Assembly: GCA_023400055.1 (NCBI GenBank)
Contig: JAEXFN010000062.1
Span: 7,733-71,732, forward strand
Length of the DNA stretch: 64,000 nucleotides
Reading direction: 5' to 3'
Source: Bacillota bacterium
Lineage (GTDB): Bacteria; Bacillota; UBA4882; UBA8346
Position 1 is the first letter of the stretch; each line of letters starts with the position of its first letter. Below the pieces are notes generated by a model that ran no database searches, was not told where the DNA came from, and saw only the letters and a list, made by a program, of their open reading frames with translations. This document shows, piece by piece, positions 60,562 to 64,000 of this stretch. The position numbers and the translations under genes were made by a program.

Positions 60562-63531
60562 ATGGCAACCATCAAAGCGGCGATTTTCGATCTCGACGGC
60601 GTCATCGTCGATACCGCTAAATATCATTATCTGGCCTGGCAGCGGCTGGCCAGGGAGTTGGGATTCGATTTCACGCCGGCGGATAATGAGCGGCTGAAGG
60701 GGGTCAGCCGGATGCGTTCCCTGGAGATCATCCTGGCGCTCGGCGGCGTCCGGCTGAGCGCGGCGGAGCAGGAAGCGGGCGCGGCCAGGAAGAACGCCTG
60801 GTATCTGGAGTATATTCGGGCCATGACCCCGGCGGAGATCCTGCCGGGGGTGATCCCTTTCCTGACCCGGCTGCGGCAGCGGGGCATCAAGATCGCCCTG
60901 GCCTCGGCCAGCAAGAATGCGGGGCTGATCTTGGAGAAACTGCGGATCGGCGATCGGTTCGACGCGGTGGTCGACGGCAACGCGATCAGCAAGGCCAAAC
61001 CGGATCCGGAGGTCTTCGTGACCGCCGCCGGGCGGCTCGGGATTGCCCCCGAAGAATGCGTGGTCTTCGAGGACGCGGTGGCCGGGGTGGCGGCGGGGCG
61101 CGCCGCCGGAATGCTGGTGATCGGCCTGGGCGATCCGCGTGTCCTGGACGGGGCCGATCTGGTCATCGCCGATTTTACGCGGCTGGATGCGGTGCTGATC
61201 ACCGGCGAAGAGAGCGACCCCGATTTTTTCATTCGCGAAGACGGTTTCCGGGCGGAGCAAGTCGAGCTGAATGGCAGCAAGTTTTCGCTGGGCAACGGGT
61301 ACATGGGCTACCGGGGCACGCTGGAGGAAGACGGCGCCAGCGAGCAGGCGGCCTGCACCCTGGCGGGCCTCTATGACCGCCGGGGCGAGGCGTGGCGGGA
61401 ACCGGTCAACGCGCCCAACGCCCTTTACACCGTGCTGCATTATGACGGCCAAGTGCTGGCGGCGACGGCGCTGCCGCCCCGCGCGCACCGTCAGGAACTG
61501 GACATGGGCCATGGGCTGCACCGGCGGGAGTCGCTTTTCGCGGCGGGTGATAATTGGATCACCGTCCGGGCGGAGCGCTTTGTGAGCCTGGCCGATCCCC
61601 ATCTGATGGTGCTGGAGTATGCCTTCCGGCTGGAGCGGAGCGGCAAAATTCTGCTGGAGACGGGCATCGACGGCGCGATCTGGGACATCAACGGCCCGCA
61701 CCTCGCCCAACTGGAGCTGAGCCGCCAATCCGGGCAACTGCTGGCCGCGGCGCGGACCAACGAGGGCGAGCCGCTGGCGGTGGCCGAGGCTTGGGACTGG
61801 CACGGCCCTTACGCGGTGGCCGGCGGGGCGGAGTCGATCCTGCGCCGGATCGAGATTACCGCCGAGGCGGGCCGGGAATACCGGCTGCACAAGTACGTGT
61901 CCGTTTTTACCGCCAAAGACGGGCTGCCCGATCCGGCCGCGGCCGCGCTGGAGCATAACCGGCGAGCCCGCGCGGAAGGCCACCGCCGCTTGGGGCTGCG
62001 CCACGCCCAGGCCTGGCATGAACGCTGGCTCCGGTCGGACGTGCGGGTAAGCGGCGACGCAGTGGCCCAACTGGCGTTGCGGTACAGCATCTATCAGCTG
62101 TTAGCGGCCGCGCCGGCCCACACCGAACGGGCCTCCATTCCGGGCCGGGGCCTCTCCGGGCAGACCTACAAGGGAGCGATCTTCTGGGACACCGAGCTGT
62201 TCATGCTGCCGTTCTTTGACTATACCCAACCGCAGCTGGCGCGCAATCTGGTCAAATACCGCTGCCACACGCTGGACGGCGCCCGCCGCAAAGCGGCCGA
62301 ATATGGCTACGAAGGCGCTTTTTACGCCTGGGAGAGCCAGGAGACGGGCGACGACGCCTGCAGCCTGTTTAATGTGACCGATGTCTTCAGCGGCCGGCCG
62401 ATGCGGACCTATTTCCGGGATAAGCAGATTCACATCAGCGCCGACGTGGCCTACGGCATCTGGCAGTATTACCGGATCAGCGGCGACCGGACGGTGCTGC
62501 TGGAGGGCGGGGCCGAGGCCATCCTGGAATGCGCCCGCTTCTTTTATTCCCACGCCTATTTCAAGCCGGCCAAACGTCGTTACGAGCTGCTGGACGTGAC
62601 CGGGCCGGACGAATATCACGAACGGGTGGCCAACAACGCTTACACCAACGCCATGGCCCGCTGGGTGGCGAAGACCGCGTTAGAGGTGCTGGAGCTGCTG
62701 CGAACCGAGGCAGAAACTTATTATCGCAGTTTGCTCGCGAGACTGGGGCTCGAAGACGGCGCGGCCTTCATCGCGAAGCTGGCCGAGTCGCTGTACGTCC
62801 CGGCCCCCGATCCTCGGACGCTGGTGATCGAGCAGTTCGACGGCTACCGGCGCCTGGAGGACGTGAGCCTCGCGGAATTGAAAAGCCGGATGAAGCACCC
62901 CCATGAGTATCTGGGCGGCGGCAACGGGCTGGCCACGACCACCCGGATCTTGAAACAGGCCGATGTGGTGGCGTTGCTGAACCTCTTCAAGGACCGCTAT
63001 CCCCAGGAGGTCAAGCGAGCCAACTGGGAATACTACGAGCCCCGGACGGAGCACGGCTCCAGTCTGAGCGCCTGCGTCTACGCGCTGTTGGCGGCGGACA
63101 TCGGCCGGCCGGACTGGGCCTACCGTTACTTCATGAAGACGGCCAGCATCGATCTGACCGGCGAATACCAACGCTTCGTCGGAAGCCTTTATATCGGCGG
63201 CACCCATCCGGCGGCCAACGGCGGGGCCTGGATGGCGGCGGTGCTGGGCTTCGGCGGGCTGCATTACGACGGCGCGGTCATCCGGCTGCAGCCGGCACTG
63301 CCTGCGCATTGGCAGGGGCTGGGCTTCAATTTTCAGGTAAAAGGCGACTGGTTCCGGGCCGAGGTTACGCCGGGCGCGGCACAAGTGACCGCCGCTGCCG
63401 CCAATAACGCCAGCGGCCGTTTCAACATCGCCGGACAAACGCTGGATTGTGCGCCGGGAACCACGGTTACGGTCCATGGCGAATTTGGTCGCGCCGGAGC
63501 CGGACCCCGGGAAGAAACAGCGGCCGGATGA
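60562..63531 (+). CDS. Fused beta-phosphoglucomutase - GH65 phosphorylase
   Basis: A 989-residue fusion. Residues 1-215 are a beta-phosphoglucomutase HAD domain: IFDLDGVIVDTAKYHYLAWQRLA with Asp10 and Asp12, LKGVSRMRSLEIILALGG, SASKNA, and KAKPDPEVF..CVVFEDAVAGVAAGRAAGM. Residues about 225-970 are a complete GH65 phosphorylase: NGYMGYRGTLEED, IFWDTELFMLPFFDYTQP, general acid Glu684 in VTGPDEYHERVANNAYTNAM, and EHGSSLSACVYALLA. One chain could therefore phosphorolyse an alpha-glucoside and turn the beta-glucose 1-phosphate into glucose 6-phosphate. ATG at 60562 has AAGGAG seven bases upstream; one at 60556 is too close. Confidence 0.93.
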   Translation: MATIKAAIFDLDGVIVDTAKYHYLAWQRLARELGFDFTPADNERLKGVSRMRSLEIILALGGVRLSAAEQEAGAARKNAWYLEYIRAMTPAEILPGVIPFLTRLRQRGIKIALASASKNAGLILEKLRIGDRFDAVVDGNAISKAKPDPEVFVTAAGRLGIAPEECVVFEDAVAGVAAGRAAGMLVIGLGDPRVLDGADLVIADFTRLDAVLITGEESDPDFFIREDGFRAEQVELNGSKFSLGNGYMGYRGTLEEDGASEQAACTLAGLYDRRGEAWREPVNAPNALYTVLHYDGQVLAATALPPRAHRQELDMGHGLHRRESLFAAGDNWITVRAERFVSLADPHLMVLEYAFRLERSGKILLETGIDGAIWDINGPHLAQLELSRQSGQLLAAARTNEGEPLAVAEAWDWHGPYAVAGGAESILRRIEITAEAGREYRLHKYVSVFTAKDGLPDPAAAALEHNRRARAEGHRRLGLRHAQAWHERWLRSDVRVSGDAVAQLALRYSIYQLLAAAPAHTERASIPGRGLSGQTYKGAIFWDTELFMLPFFDYTQPQLARNLVKYRCHTLDGARRKAAEYGYEGAFYAWESQETGDDACSLFNVTDVFSGRPMRTYFRDKQIHISADVAYGIWQYYRISGDRTVLLEGGAEAILECARFFYSHAYFKPAKRRYELLDVTGPDEYHERVANNAYTNAMARWVAKTALEVLELLRTEAETYYRSLLARLGLEDGAAFIAKLAESLYVPAPDPRTLVIEQFDGYRRLEDVSLAELKSRMKHPHEYLGGGNGLATTTRILKQADVVALLNLFKDRYPQEVKRANWEYYEPRTEHGSSLSACVYALLAADIGRPDWAYRYFMKTASIDLTGEYQRFVGSLYIGGTHPAANGGAWMAAVLGFGGLHYDGAVIRLQPALPAHWQGLGFNFQVKGDWFRAEVTPGAAQVTAAAANNASGRFNIAGQTLDCAPGTTVTVHGEFGRAGAGPREETAAG

Positions 63532-63582
63532 GCCAATGGAGCCGGCCGAGTTGGGCCAAAACGATATTCGCTCGAAAGCTGG

Positions 63583-63632
63583 GCATGTTCGGTGCCGCTG
63601 GGAATAACCCGCGTCGCTGAACATGCTTTTTT
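63583..63632 (+). terminator. Terminator of the sugar-phosphorylase locus
   Basis: GCATGTTC/GAACATGC arms with further pairing inside are followed by six T. Confidence 0.9.
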
Positions 63633-63677
63633 ATTGGCCAAACAAGTAGATAGAACGGTTTACGGAAGGCATTCGGT

Positions 63678-63950
63678 TGCTGAAAGAGCTTGCTGAGTGA
63701 CTGAGCAAGCTTGCTGAGTGACTGAGCGAGCTTGTTGAGTGACTGAAAGAGCTTGTTGAGATTCTGAGAGAGCTTGCTGAGTGACTGAAAGAGCTTGCTG
63801 AATGACTGAAAGAGCTTGCTGAGTGACTGAAGGAGCTTGCTGAGTGACTGAGAGAGCTTGTTGAGTGACTGAGAGAGCTTGTTGAGTGACTGAGAGAGCT
63901 TGTTGAGTGACTGAGCAAGCTTGTTGAGTGACTGAAAGAGCTTGCTGAGC
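63678..63950. repeat. 21-bp tandem array E (13 units)
   Basis: Thirteen units in exact phase with consensus GACTGAAAGAGCTTGCTGAG(T), only a few substitutions per unit, plus a degenerate partial unit after 63950. It is the most homogeneous array, so probably the youngest. Each unit carries AGAGCTT or AAGCTT near-dyads. In the frame that reads V-T-E in arrays A and D, it reads VTERAC and then a stop, so coding is not conserved. Confidence 0.95.
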
Positions 63951-64000
63951 GACTGAAGAGCTGATGATTATAAAGTTAGCTCCGCAAGAGATTGAAAGAT

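Noticed and set aside
63631..63918. Ser/His-rich protein on the minus strand (LSHSTSS repeats)
   Set aside because: Derived entirely from array E, and low complexity with no initiation signal.
63678..63950. CRISPR array
   Set aside because: The 21-bp units are head-to-tail with no spacers between them, and no cas genes are in the window.

Overview
The window looks like a chromosomal segment of a GC-rich, spore-forming member of the Bacillota (Firmicutes). The evidence is the tig-clpP-clpX-lonB block, where the membrane-anchored LonB is a sporulation-associated protease. It is supported by a DUF2953/GerW-type pair (YtfI/YtfJ-like), a sporulation-type D-Ala-D-Ala carboxypeptidase, RqcH, a HutP-family protein and strong AGGAGG-type ribosome binding sites. 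I cannot name a genus.

Layout. 0-2.3 kb: small membrane, CBS-pair and dNTPase genes. 2.3-2.7 kb: a 21-bp tandem array. 2.8-8.5 kb (minus): a complete oppABCDF oligopeptide transporter operon. 9-16.8 kb: SIMPL-domain protein, helical-repeat protein, DMT exporter, HAD phosphatase, UPF0145, DUF421, CYTH protein, RqcH and a small membrane protein. 16.9-18.9 kb: two repeat arrays, a perfect 39-bp palindrome and a stand-alone P-loop ATPase. 19.5-25 kb: a FadR-type regulator, split transketolase, SDR, GarR-like reductase and a TSUP exporter. 25.4-28.4 kb: a TOTE-type primase-helicase followed by a third array that carries phased DnaA-box matches. 28.8-37.6 kb: MATE pump, hybrid histidine kinase, Ca-type P-ATPase and sporulation genes. 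37.7 kb: tRNA-Leu(UAG). 38.1-43.2 kb: tig-clpP-clpX and lonB. 43.3-43.6 kb: a fourth repeat locus. 43.9-48.6 kb: patatin, flavoprotein, HutP-like, aroH and hisC. 48.9-63.5 kb: a YesN/YesM-type two-component system, a truncated sensor, and a sugar-phosphorylase locus. That locus has two solute-binding proteins, two permeases, a GH65 enzyme and a beta-phosphoglucomutase-GH65 fusion. 63.7-63.95 kb: a final 21-bp array.

How the genes work together. The last 15 kb reads as one module. It senses and imports an alpha-linked glucoside, cleaves it with phosphate to beta-glucose 1-phosphate, and isomerises that to glucose 6-phosphate with a domain fused to the second phosphorylase. The 19.5-24 kb operon looks like a ketose or sugar-acid pathway ending at glycerate, with matching operator-like palindromes in front of the regulator and of the transketolase genes.

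The most unusual feature is a dispersed family of intergenic tandem arrays, five loci and six blocks, all with a period of 21 bp or its double, 42 bp. They share a degenerate core (ACTGAAGATGCTCATT-like), carry dyad symmetry in many units, and keep exact 21-bp phase, which is two turns of B-DNA. In the 28 kb array four units match the DnaA box TTATNCACA exactly, all in one orientation. I know of no described element that fits the whole family.
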